24,567 nucleotides of DNA, taken from assembly GCA_037443685.1 (NCBI GenBank), contig JBBINX010000025.1, positions 1-24,567 of the forward strand. Reading direction: 5' to 3'. How positions within the stretch are numbered: position 1 is the stretch's first letter; every line of letters starts with the position of its first letter. The translations under genes and the position numbers were made by a program. Positions 16,051-23,820 of this stretch are shown piece after piece. The notes under the pieces are model-generated. The model made no database searches. It saw nothing but the letters and a program-made list of their open reading frames with translations, and was not told the DNA's origin. Source of the stretch: JAHJRJ01 sp037443685. GTDB taxonomy: Bacteria; Bacteroidota; Ignavibacteria; UBA10030; BY39.

Positions 16051-16136
16051 TCATCAACTTAGTTTTGATGACTGGCTAAGTAGACGTGTTATCGGGTCGA
16101 TTCTGCGAAAGCAGATAATAACCTTTAGGAGGTTTA
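16051..16136 (+). promoter_or_regulatory. rpsA leader with hairpins and a strong SD
   Basis: Three hairpins can form: TCATCAA/TTGATGA (16051-16057 with 16065-16071, 7 bp); TCTGC-GAAA-GCAGA (16102-16115, a GNRA tetraloop); and AACCT/AGGTT (16120-16124 with 16130-16134). The last would bury most of the SD TAGGAGG (16126-16132). An alternative pairing GTTAT (16088-16092) with ATAAC (16118-16122) competes for the same bases and would free the SD. Ribosomal protein S1 is known to repress its own mRNA through leader structure in E. coli, so translational control is a fair inference, but the stems are short. Confidence 0.4.
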
Positions 16137-17993
16137 ATGTCAGAAGAGTCAATAGTACAAGATACCAATGAATCAAGTGTTCCAGATCCTAACCTGGATA
16201 TTGTACAGAAAAAAACAACAAAACACAAATACGATTTATCAGTTATTTTAAGTTCGATCATGGAAAAAGAATACGACGAAAAAGAGATGAGCGATCTTAA
16301 AAAAATTTACGATGCTTCACTTGGTAACATCCTCGAAAACGAAATTATCAAAGGGAAGATAGTGCAAATTGGAGAAGCAGAAATCTCAATCGATATAGGC
16401 TTCAAATCTGAAGGCATCGTACCTATCAGCGAATTTCCGAATATAGATGAATTGAAAATCGGAGATGAAGTCGAAGTTTTTGTAGAAAGTATCGAGAACA
16501 AAGAAGGTCAACTTGTTCTTTCCAGAAAGCGGGCAGATTTCATGCGTGTATGGGAACGTGTAACCAAAGCTCACGATACGGGAGAAATTCTTCAAGGAAG
16601 AATTTTACGCCGCATTAAAGGTGGTCTTGTGGTTGATATGTTCGGAATCGAAGCGTTCCTTCCCGGTTCTCAAATAGATGTAAAGCCAATTCGCGATTTT
16701 GATCAATTCGTAGGCAAAACGATGGATTTCAAGATTGTAAAAATTAATCATCCTTCCGAAAATATTGTGGTCAGTCATAAAGTTTTAGTTGAGGAAGAAA
16801 TGACCGACCAGCGTAATGCAATTTTAAGCAGCATTGAAAAAGGGCAAATATTAGAAGGTACAGTCAAAGCCATTGCCGATTTCGGTATCTTCATAGACCT
16901 CGGCGGTGTTGACGGTTTAGTTCATATTACAGATCTATCGTGGGGAAGAATTAACCACCCGTCAGAAATCGTAAAACTTGATCAAGTTATCAACGTGGTT
17001 GTACTTGATTATGATGAAACGAAGAAACGAATTTCTCTCGGTCTGAAACAACTCACACCACATCCTTGGGAGAATATCGAAGAGAAATATCCTGTTGGTA
17101 TGAAAGTAGCCGGAAAAGTCGTATCGCTAGCCGATTACGGCGCATTTGTTGAAATCGAAAAGGGTATCGAAGGACTTATACATATCTCAGAGATGAGCTG
17201 GACTCAGCACATCAAACATCCGTCGCAAATCGTTAGTATGGGACAGATGGTAGAAGGTATTATTTTAAGTTTAGATAAAGAAAACAAAAAAATATCCCTG
17301 GGAATAAAACAATTAGAGCCCGATCCTTGGTACAATTTATTACAAAAGTACCCAATCGGTTCGCGGCATAGAGGAGTCGTTCGCAACCTTACTAATTTTG
17401 GTGTCTTCGTCGAATTGGAGCAGGGTGTTGACGGTTTAGTCCACATCTCCGATTTATCTTGGACAAAGAAGATTCGTCACCCCGGTGAAGTTGTTAAAAA
17501 GAATCAATCGATTGATATCGTTATTCTAGGAGTTGACGTTGAACAACGAAGAATTTCACTCGGACACAAACAAGTAAACGATAATCCGTGGGATGCCTTT
17601 GAATCAACTTACAAGTCGGGTGTCGAAGTACAAGGAGAGCTTACCCGTATAATCGAGAAGGGTGTAATTGTCGAGTTACCGCTTGGAGTAGAGGGCTTTG
17701 TACCGGCTTCTCAACTTTCAACAACTCCGCTCAAAAACATTGCTGATGTATTTCAAGTCGGTGACAAATTAGACCTAAAAGTAATTGAGTTCGATAAAGA
17801 AAGCAAGAAAATTGTTCTTTCGGTAATCGAATACTTAAAGGGTAAAGAGCAGAAACTTATCGATGAGTACGTATCGAAATACAAATTACAACCAATGATA
17901 TTGAGAGATTTTGTAGCAGTGCCTCGTCCGGCTGAAATTGCCTCATTCGAGGAATTAGATAAAATCGCTCCATCCGATGAGAGTAAAAAATAA
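16137..17993 (+). CDS. rpsA: 30S ribosomal protein S1
   Basis: S1 binds mRNA on the small ribosomal subunit and helps start translation. The 618-residue protein has six S1 (OB-fold) domains at about 69-131, 149-215, 236-304, 321-391, 408-478 and 495-564. Domains 3-5 carry the classic (D/E)G(L)(V/I)H(I)(S/T)(D/E)(L/M)SW motif, for example VDGLVHISDLSW, each followed by HP and a final ISLG(L/I/H)KQ. The first 68 residues form an acidic extension before domain 1, and an acidic tail follows domain 6. It has the best SD in the window (TAGGAGG, four bases before ATG). It closes the cmk-ispH-rpsA unit and is followed by an intrinsic terminator. Confidence 0.97.
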   Translation: MSEESIVQDTNESSVPDPNLDIVQKKTTKHKYDLSVILSSIMEKEYDEKEMSDLKKIYDASLGNILENEIIKGKIVQIGEAEISIDIGFKSEGIVPISEFPNIDELKIGDEVEVFVESIENKEGQLVLSRKRADFMRVWERVTKAHDTGEILQGRILRRIKGGLVVDMFGIEAFLPGSQIDVKPIRDFDQFVGKTMDFKIVKINHPSENIVVSHKVLVEEEMTDQRNAILSSIEKGQILEGTVKAIADFGIFIDLGGVDGLVHITDLSWGRINHPSEIVKLDQVINVVVLDYDETKKRISLGLKQLTPHPWENIEEKYPVGMKVAGKVVSLADYGAFVEIEKGIEGLIHISEMSWTQHIKHPSQIVSMGQMVEGIILSLDKENKKISLGIKQLEPDPWYNLLQKYPIGSRHRGVVRNLTNFGVFVELEQGVDGLVHISDLSWTKKIRHPGEVVKKNQSIDIVILGVDVEQRRISLGHKQVNDNPWDAFESTYKSGVEVQGELTRIIEKGVIVELPLGVEGFVPASQLSTTPLKNIADVFQVGDKLDLKVIEFDKESKKIVLSVIEYLKGKEQKLIDEYVSKYKLQPMILRDFVAVPRPAEIASFEELDKIAPSDESKK

Positions 17994-18017
17994 CTATTGT
18001 TTTCTTCGGTAGTAGTT

Positions 18018-18050
18018 AAGAGTTGATTCGTAAGGGGTCAACTCTTTTTT
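18018..18050 (+). terminator. Intrinsic terminator after rpsA
   Basis: A perfect 9-bp stem AAGAGTTGA (18018-18026) and TCAACTCTT (18038-18046) with an 11-base loop runs straight into a T-tract (18045-18050). It lies 25 bases after the rpsA stop. Confidence 0.85.
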
Positions 18051-18055
18051 ATATA
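18027..18055 (+). promoter_or_regulatory. Possible promoter for mtaB overlapping the rpsA terminator
   Basis: TTCGTA (18027-18032) lies 17 bases before TATAAA (18050-18055). The -10-like box begins in the last T of the terminator. Initiation near 18062 would leave about five bases before the mtaB ATG. The -35 match is poor, so this rests mainly on position. Confidence 0.25.
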
Positions 18056-18066
18056 AATTTTAATTT

Positions 18067-19386
18067 ATGAAACACGTTGCACTACATACTTTAGGATGCA
18101 AATTAAATTTTGCTGAAACCTCCACAATAGGCAGGCAGTTTGTTGAAAACGGGTTTCACACGGTTCCTTTTACTGAAGAAGCCGAAGTTTATGTGATTAA
18201 CACATGCACCGTTTCGAGTAAAGCTGATCGTGAATGTCGCCAAATTATCCGAAGAGTTCTGCGTAAAAAGCCGAATGCGTTTGTTATTGTAGCGGGGTGT
18301 TACGCTCAACTCAAACCTGAAGAAATTGCTTCTATCGATGGTGTTGATGTTGTATTAGGGACTAAAGATAAATATAAAATATTTGATCTTATCAAAAATT
18401 TTAATAAAGAAAGACCTCCAAAAATATTTGTATCGGATCTCAGTGAAGCTGATGACTTTGGTATCGCCTTCTCTGGAGATACAGATAATAGAACTCGTGC
18501 ATTTTTGAAAGTGCAAGATGGTTGCGATTATCAATGCTCGTTCTGTACAATTCCTCTGGCTCGTGGACTTAGCCGCAGCCAATCAATCGAAATTTCTGTT
18601 GCACAGGCGCGAAAGCTGGTTGAAAAAGGATTTAAAGAGATCGTACTTTCGGGCGTTAACGTCGGAGATTTTGGGAAAAATAATGATACAAATCTTTTTT
18701 CTTTATTAAAAGAATTAGTGAAAATAGAAGATATCGAACGCATTCGCATAAGTTCGATTGAACCAAATCTTCTTTCATATGAGATGGTTGATTTTATTTT
18801 AGGCAACGAAAAATTATGCAATCATTTTCATATCCCCCTACAAAGCGGAGCGAACGAAATTCTTCAGCAAATGCGTCGTCGATATTCTCTTCAAGATTAT
18901 AAAAAACTTATTGAATATATTAAAAGAAATGATCCTACATCAGCGATTGGTACCGATGTGATTGTGGGATTTCCCGGTGAAACAGATTATCATTTTGAAG
19001 AAACGTATAATTTTTTACACGACTTACCAATATCATACTTACACGTATTTACATATTCTGAACGTCCGAATACACAAGCTATCAACTCAAATGATATCGT
19101 AGAGCCAAGAATTCGTTATCTAAGAAATGAGAAACTACGGCTTTTAGGTAGTAAAAAGAAACATTCCTTTTATACACAATTTATTGGTAAAGAACTTCCC
19201 GTGCTGTACGAGAGTATCACAACTCAAAACGGTCATATTTATGGTTGGACATCGAATTATATTCGAGTATCAGTACCTGCTATTCCTCAACTCGAAAATA
19301 AAATAATTACAACGCGTATCGATAAATACCTCGACGAATATTGTGAGGGATCGATTATTTTTAAAACTTCTGAAAGAATACCATGA
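18067..19386 (+). CDS. mtaB: tRNA t6A37 methylthiotransferase (MtaB)
   Basis: MtaB is a radical-SAM enzyme that adds a methylthio group to N6-threonylcarbamoyladenosine at tRNA position 37. The 439-residue protein has the N-terminal cluster cysteines C11 (TLGCKLNFAET), C47 (INTCTVS) and C78 (VAGCYAQ). The radical-SAM triad CxxxCxxC is C153, C157 and C160 in GCDYQCSFCTIPLARG. A C-terminal TRAM-like region follows after about residue 370. TLGCKLNFAET, rather than the GCQMN of MiaB, and the FCTIPLARG segment favour MtaB over MiaB or RimO. No SD precedes the ATG; the 16 bases between terminator and start contain almost no G or C. The stop overlaps the next start by four bases. Confidence 0.92.
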   Translation: MKHVALHTLGCKLNFAETSTIGRQFVENGFHTVPFTEEAEVYVINTCTVSSKADRECRQIIRRVLRKKPNAFVIVAGCYAQLKPEEIASIDGVDVVLGTKDKYKIFDLIKNFNKERPPKIFVSDLSEADDFGIAFSGDTDNRTRAFLKVQDGCDYQCSFCTIPLARGLSRSQSIEISVAQARKLVEKGFKEIVLSGVNVGDFGKNNDTNLFSLLKELVKIEDIERIRISSIEPNLLSYEMVDFILGNEKLCNHFHIPLQSGANEILQQMRRRYSLQDYKKLIEYIKRNDPTSAIGTDVIVGFPGETDYHFEETYNFLHDLPISYLHVFTYSERPNTQAINSNDIVEPRIRYLRNEKLRLLGSKKKHSFYTQFIGKELPVLYESITTQNGHIYGWTSNYIRVSVPAIPQLENKIITTRIDKYLDEYCEGSIIFKTSERIP

Positions 19387-20102
19387 AACAATCATTAATT
19401 ATTATTTTGACTTTAATGTGTGTTCACCTTTCATTCTCACAAACGAACACTACACGCAATGATTTGAAAATTAAGGATGAATTGTTTATCGATTATCAAT
19501 TAAAAGCTACAAACAATAAAAAGTCGGTAGCTTTAGCCGCAGCACTTTCATTAGTATTACCCGGTATGGGTGAACTTTATGTTGGAAATTATAAAACAGG
19601 TAGATACCTGACGGGTGCCGAAGGAGCTTTATGGCTGACTTATTTCTCGTTAGATGCGTATGGAGATTGGTTGCGTGATGATGGAAGGAAGTTCGCTGTA
19701 ACACATGGTGGTGTGAATCTTGCAGGACAGGAGAAACAGTTTTTTGTCGATATCGGAAATTATATCGATGTAAATCAATATAACGAAAGAAAATTGCAAG
19801 AACGGCGAGAAGAAAAATTGTACGACCCCAATTCGAATTATTATTGGAAATGGAATACAGACACCGAAAGGCAAAGATATAAAAGTCAAAGAATTGCGAG
19901 CGACAGAGCTTACAACAATACGTACTTTGTGTTGGGTGCAATATTAGCGAACCATTTAATAAGTGCGGTTAATGCTGGACGAGCTGCCAAAATTTATAAC
20001 AAGCAAGTTGAAACGACAGGAGCGATTGAGTTTGAAACAAAGATATTGGGAAACATGTATAAACCGGACGGTATTTTATTAAAAATATCAAAGACATTTT
20101 AA
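19383..20102 (+). CDS. Small secreted or membrane protein of unknown function (DUF5683-like in style)
   Basis: The function of this 239-residue protein is not recognised. Residues 1-19 form a signal peptide (ending HLSFSQ). A hydrophobic segment at about 48-62 ends in LPGMGELYVGNYKTGRYLTG (59-78), followed by a second hydrophobic stretch (about 79-92). The middle (about 95-165) is hydrophilic with DDGRKFA and NSNYYWKWNTD. Residues about 170-205 (SDRAYNNTYFVLGAILANHLISAVNAGRAAKIYN region) look like a conserved final membrane helix. The P-G-x-G-x-x-Y motif plus a late helix with NHLISAVNA recalls DUF5683-type proteins of FCB bacteria, only by pattern. The ATG overlaps the mtaB stop, so it is translationally coupled. 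Probable site: inner membrane or periplasm. Confidence 0.75.
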   Translation: MKQSLIIILTLMCVHLSFSQTNTTRNDLKIKDELFIDYQLKATNNKKSVALAAALSLVLPGMGELYVGNYKTGRYLTGAEGALWLTYFSLDAYGDWLRDDGRKFAVTHGGVNLAGQEKQFFVDIGNYIDVNQYNERKLQERREEKLYDPNSNYYWKWNTDTERQRYKSQRIASDRAYNNTYFVLGAILANHLISAVNAGRAAKIYNKQVETTGAIEFETKILGNMYKPDGILLKISKTF

Positions 20103-20113
20103 TTGTCGCATTC

Positions 20114-20842
20114 ATGCGAAATATAAAATTTATTTTAGAATACGACGGGACTGATTTCGTTGGTTGGCAGCGTCAAAATTCCGGGCGCACCGTTCAAGGT
20201 GAAGTGGAAAATGCATTAATGCAGTTAATTCAAGAAAAAGTAAACGTGATAGGCGCTGGCAGAACGGATAGCGGAGTCCACGCACGCGGACAGGCAGCAA
20301 ATTTCCGTTGCGAAAGTTTGCTGGATATAAATAAGATCAAAACTGGAATGGCGGCTTTTTTACCAGAGGATGTTCGTGTTTTAGAAGCAGAGGAAGTTCC
20401 GTTAGATTTCCATGCAAGATATAGCGCCAAGTCAAGAAAGTATTCTTACTTGATTACAACCCAACAGACAGCTCTGATGCGTAAATATTCGTGGTTCGTA
20501 AAATATGATTTAGATTTTGAATTATTAGAAAAATGTGCCATAAATGTAAAAGAAGCAACAGATTTTGAAGTATTCTGTCGTGCCAATTCTGAGGTTAACA
20601 ATTATAAGTGTAATGTATCGAGATCAAAGTGGAATGTTAGTAATAAATATTTTAAATACGAAATTGTAGCTAATAGATTTTTACACGGGATGGTTAGGTC
20701 ACTTGTCGGTTGCATGGTGGACGTTGGTCGTGGGTATTTAAAGTTAGACGATTTTAATCTAAATATTTTAACAAAAAATAAAAATAAAATAGGTCAAACA
20801 GCACCGGCGTGCGGTTTGATGTTAGAATCAATTCAATATTAA
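20114..20842 (+). CDS. truA: tRNA pseudouridine(38-40) synthase TruA
   Basis: TruA converts uridines 38-40 in the tRNA anticodon arm to pseudouridine. The 242-residue protein begins with the family pattern FILEYDGTDFVGWQRQ and carries the catalytic Asp52 in GAGRTDSGVHARGQ. FHARYSAKSRKYSY (about 104-117) and the C-terminal NRFLHGMVRSLVG (about 196-208) are also characteristic. Length is normal for TruA. It starts 11 bases after the stop of the secreted protein gene without a clear SD, and is followed 17 bases later by the M48 gene. Together with mtaB it gives this stretch two anticodon-loop modification enzymes. Confidence 0.95.
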   Translation: MRNIKFILEYDGTDFVGWQRQNSGRTVQGEVENALMQLIQEKVNVIGAGRTDSGVHARGQAANFRCESLLDINKIKTGMAAFLPEDVRVLEAEEVPLDFHARYSAKSRKYSYLITTQQTALMRKYSWFVKYDLDFELLEKCAINVKEATDFEVFCRANSEVNNYKCNVSRSKWNVSNKYFKYEIVANRFLHGMVRSLVGCMVDVGRGYLKLDDFNLNILTKNKNKIGQTAPACGLMLESIQY

Positions 20843-20848
20843 AATAAT

Positions 20849-20854
20849 AGGAGA
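20849..20854 (+). promoter_or_regulatory. Ribosome binding site of the M48 protease gene
   Basis: AGGAGA lies five bases before the ATG at 20860. It is one of few strong SD sites in the window and confirms this start. Confidence 0.7.
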
Positions 20855-20859
20855 ACGTT

Positions 20860-21675
20860 ATGAAAAAACAACTTAATATTTTAATCTTTATAGCTATCTT
20901 TGCGATATCAACCTTTACTTGTGCTTCTATTGGGTTTAACATATTTTCAGATAGTGACGATGTGAAATTGGGCCAACAGCTTGACCAAGAAATCAGAAGT
21001 AAACCTGCGGAGTATCCCGTTTTGCAAAACAGACCTGATGTTAAAAATTTTGTTGAACAAATCGGACAAAAAATTTTGAATTCACCCGAGATCAAAAAGC
21101 GCGGGGTATATACGTACACATTCGAAATAATCCACGATGACAACACAATCAACGCATTTGCTACACCGGGAGGATATATATATGTTTATACCGGCTTAAT
21201 GAAATTCTTAGATAACGAGGCGACATTAGCAGGAATTGTAGCACACGAAATTGCACACGCAGAACGAAGACACGCTACACAACGACTTACAAAATATTAC
21301 GGTGCGAGTTTACTTCTCTCTATGATATTAGGCGATTCGCCATCACAGTTAGCGGAAATCTCTGCAAACTTATTTACAGGATTAGCTTTTTTAGCTAACA
21401 GTCGTGCCGATGAAACAGAATCGGATGAGTATGCTATAAAATATTTACAGAGCACCGAATATTATCCAGGAGCAATTAAATATTTCTTCGACAAAGTAAT
21501 GAACGAGAAAGGGGCACGCGGTGGCAGCCTTGAACGTTTACTCTCAACTCATCCATTGCCACAAGATAGGATAGACGATGTAAACAAAGTGATGCAGAAG
21601 TTAGGTAATCCGCAACCAAGTGAAGATAATCTATTTTCACAGCGTTATCAGCAATTTAAATCAACTTTACCTTAA
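20860..21675 (+). CDS. M48-family zinc metalloprotease, exported (BepA/YcaL-like)
   Basis: The 271-residue protein has a hydrophobic N-terminal export signal with a cysteine at residue 21 (ISTFTCAS), which could be a lipoprotein site although its lipobox is not standard. The M48 core follows: NAFATPGGYIYVYTGL (about 98-112), the zinc site HEIAH (His129, Glu130, His133), and the downstream SRADETESDEYA segment with probable third ligand Glu185. LLSTHPLPQDRI (about 223-234) matches the STHP motif of periplasmic M48 members. There are no C-terminal TPR repeats, so it is shorter than BepA and closer to YcaL/LoiP types. Likely role: periplasmic or outer-membrane protein quality control. Its own strong SD lies in the truA-M48 gap. 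Confidence 0.9.
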   Translation: MKKQLNILIFIAIFAISTFTCASIGFNIFSDSDDVKLGQQLDQEIRSKPAEYPVLQNRPDVKNFVEQIGQKILNSPEIKKRGVYTYTFEIIHDDNTINAFATPGGYIYVYTGLMKFLDNEATLAGIVAHEIAHAERRHATQRLTKYYGASLLLSMILGDSPSQLAEISANLFTGLAFLANSRADETESDEYAIKYLQSTEYYPGAIKYFFDKVMNEKGARGGSLERLLSTHPLPQDRIDDVNKVMQKLGNPQPSEDNLFSQRYQQFKSTLP

Positions 21676-21751
21676 GTAGGATGTTTGGTTATATGGTAGC
21701 TTTCTCGTAAATTTAATTTAGTAAGTATGTACAACAATCTAAAAGGTTTAA

Positions 21752-23035
21752 TTGACGTATCTTTTATTAATTTTATTTTTCATCTTAATTTCGGGAATAA
21801 TGGCTGGTTGCGAAACCGCTCTGTTAGCTGCACCAAGGAGTGTAATAAAAGAACTCGTTGAACGGGGTAGTAAAGCGGCAAAAGTAATTCAAAAATTTCA
21901 AAAAGATCCTGAAACTTTGATAGCAACAGCTAATGTCGGGTTTATAATTAGTTTGAGCTTGGCATCTTTCTTAGGTGGACTTTATGCACTAAGTTCTATT
22001 GCGCCTTATTTTAAAGAATCGACCATACCGATAGTTACTGAATATTCTAATTTAATTTCTGTCGCGATAGTCATACCAATATTAGCTTTTGTCGCTATAG
22101 TGGTTGGTGAACTCGTTCCTAAATCTCTCGTTCTGAAATTTCCCGTTCCTGTGGCAATGATAATAGCTTTTCCTTTTTCTTCGTTATCGATTATTTTCAG
22201 ACCAATAATCTATGTATTGCGATGTATTAGTAATATGATATTAAAACCGTTCAAGGATCAGACTAACTTTTCCGAAGCGCGGGTATCGGAGGAAGAATTT
22301 AAAATACTTTTAGAAGAAGGAACCAAAAGCGGCACCATCGATAAAACCGAACAAGAATTAATTACAAGTATTTTTGAATTTAACGATACTACTGCGAAAG
22401 AAGTAATGATTCCTAGAACCGACGTGGTCGCAATAAGCATTGAAACTGCACGAGAAAAATTAGTAAATATTGTTCTTGAGGAAGGATATTCGAGGTTGCC
22501 CGTTTTTTCAGGTTCGATCGATAACATTATAGGAATAATTTATACGAAAGATTTGATAAGCCTTCTGGAGCATCGGGATATAATTGTTTTACACGATATT
22601 ATCAGACCTGCATATTTTGTACCTGAAGTTAAAAAAATTAGCCAACTGATGCGGGACTTACAGCAACAACATATTCATATGGCGATTGTGGTTGACGAGT
22701 TTGGTGGAACTGAAGGTATTATTACAATGGAAGATATTTTAGAAGAAATTGTGGGTGAGATTCACGACGAGTATGATGAAGTATTGAAAGAAATAGAGAC
22801 ATCGGCAGATGGCACTGTATTAGTAAATGCCCGTATGAACGTCAAAGATTTTAATGAGAAGTTCGTTGCTAATATTCCCGAAGACGATGAATATGAGACA
22901 ATAAGTGGTTTTTTACATAAACTAACAGGTAAGATACCTGAATTAAACGAAGAAATACATTTTATGAATTTGACTTTTTTTATCGTAAAAAAGAGTCAGC
23001 GAAGAATCCGACAAGTCAAGGTTGTTCGAGAATAA
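21752..23035 (+). CDS. CNNM/CorC (HlyC)-family membrane protein with CBS pair
   Basis: The 427-residue protein has a DUF21/CNNM membrane domain (about 1-170, several helices, with GCETALL near residue 20 and VVGELVPKSL at 117-126). Two CBS domains follow (about 216-270 and 283-337), the second ending in the hallmark VDEFGGTEGIITMEDILEEIVGEI. A CorC_HlyC domain lies at the C-terminus (about 350-425). Family members are linked to magnesium or sodium transport and resistance; the old name hemolysin C is misleading. Start is TTG at 21752 with AAAGG a few bases upstream. The preceding ATG at 21727 is in another frame. It lies 76 bases after the M48 gene and 20 bases before the next gene. Confidence 0.92.
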   Translation: MTYLLLILFFILISGIMAGCETALLAAPRSVIKELVERGSKAAKVIQKFQKDPETLIATANVGFIISLSLASFLGGLYALSSIAPYFKESTIPIVTEYSNLISVAIVIPILAFVAIVVGELVPKSLVLKFPVPVAMIIAFPFSSLSIIFRPIIYVLRCISNMILKPFKDQTNFSEARVSEEEFKILLEEGTKSGTIDKTEQELITSIFEFNDTTAKEVMIPRTDVVAISIETAREKLVNIVLEEGYSRLPVFSGSIDNIIGIIYTKDLISLLEHRDIIVLHDIIRPAYFVPEVKKISQLMRDLQQQHIHMAIVVDEFGGTEGIITMEDILEEIVGEIHDEYDEVLKEIETSADGTVLVNARMNVKDFNEKFVANIPEDDEYETISGFLHKLTGKIPELNEEIHFMNLTFFIVKKSQRRIRQVKVVRE

Positions 23036-23055
23036 TAATATATTAAAACACACCT

Positions 23056-23820
23056 ATGCAAAATGATAGAGCGTTAATAGTACTGTCGCAACAAATCAAT
23101 CTTGAAAGGGGAAAAGGTGACGAACCGTATTTTACTCTTTCGTGGGAAGACATAGATATGCTCTACTATTCGATGTTGAATGACATGTTTGATGTTTTTA
23201 GCGGATTGCAACACGTTGATTTATTTCTTTCAGGAAAATCCGAAGATTATCAAGGATGTTCATTACTTTCGTCGAATCGAAAAATTACACTTCTTGATAT
23301 TTCAGTTCCATCGATGAATGACCACATCGCTACATCTTTAGATGCAGTTTTTGAACAAGGATATAGAAAAATAATTTTATTGTCGCACTATTATCCTATG
23401 TACACGATCAAATTCATTGAAAATGTATTTGCACAATTATCTTGTGAAGATGATTGTCTGGTATATGGTGCTTCACGCAGCGGCAATTGTTACCTGTTCG
23501 CTTTAAAAACAAATTATTCTGATTGGTTCAGAAATAATGCTAAAGAAAATAATTTGTCACAACTTAAAAAATCTTATCTGAGTACAGATTATCTTTTAAA
23601 AAAAGCATCTGCCAGTGACATGATCATATTCCCGTTATCGACACTAAAATCGGTGGAAAACAATTACGATATAGTCAACTTAAAAATCGAAATTGAACAT
23701 AGTATGAACCTAAACTCTCAATTTGCGAAACATACGTACGAAGCATTTAAACATATTGAAAAAAAATACACAAGGAGAAAGCCGAAAGATGAGGCTTGGG
23801 ATATTCGGCGGCACATTTAA
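23056..23820 (+). CDS. Unknown protein, possibly a degenerate DUF2064-type (GT-A fold) protein
   Basis: The function of this 254-residue cytoplasmic protein is not established. Residues about 96-152 follow the spacing of DUF2064/TIGR04282-type nucleotidyltransferase-like proteins. In that family an A-x-x-x-G strand leads to GSD.P, then about 30 residues later to GPA.DGGYYL.GL. Here these read FEQGYRKIILLSHYYP and VYGASRSGNCYLFALK, so the acidic Asp is His111 and the DGG is replaced by Ser-Arg-Ser-Gly (140-143). The start RALIVLSQ also fits the family's first strand. If this reading is right, the metal and nucleotide site is lost. The C-terminal 70 residues are Lys-rich and helical. The gene overlaps nadD by 32 bases, so the two are probably co-translated. 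The fold assignment is tentative. Confidence 0.55.
   Translation: MQNDRALIVLSQQINLERGKGDEPYFTLSWEDIDMLYYSMLNDMFDVFSGLQHVDLFLSGKSEDYQGCSLLSSNRKITLLDISVPSMNDHIATSLDAVFEQGYRKIILLSHYYPMYTIKFIENVFAQLSCEDDCLVYGASRSGNCYLFALKTNYSDWFRNNAKENNLSQLKKSYLSTDYLLKKASASDMIIFPLSTLKSVENNYDIVNLKIEIEHSMNLNSQFAKHTYEAFKHIEKKYTRRKPKDEAWDIRRHI
23772..23777 (+). promoter_or_regulatory. Ribosome binding site that fixes the nadD start
   Basis: AAGGAG sits 11 bases before the ATG at 23789, inside the end of the preceding gene. It favours this ATG over the in-frame ATG at 23723, whose 22-codon extension has no family resemblance. Confidence 0.65.

Noticed and set aside
23723..23788. Upstream ATG giving a 214-residue NadD
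   Set aside because: NadD proteins begin just before the GIFGGTFNPPHIGH motif; the SD at 23772-23777 fits the later ATG.
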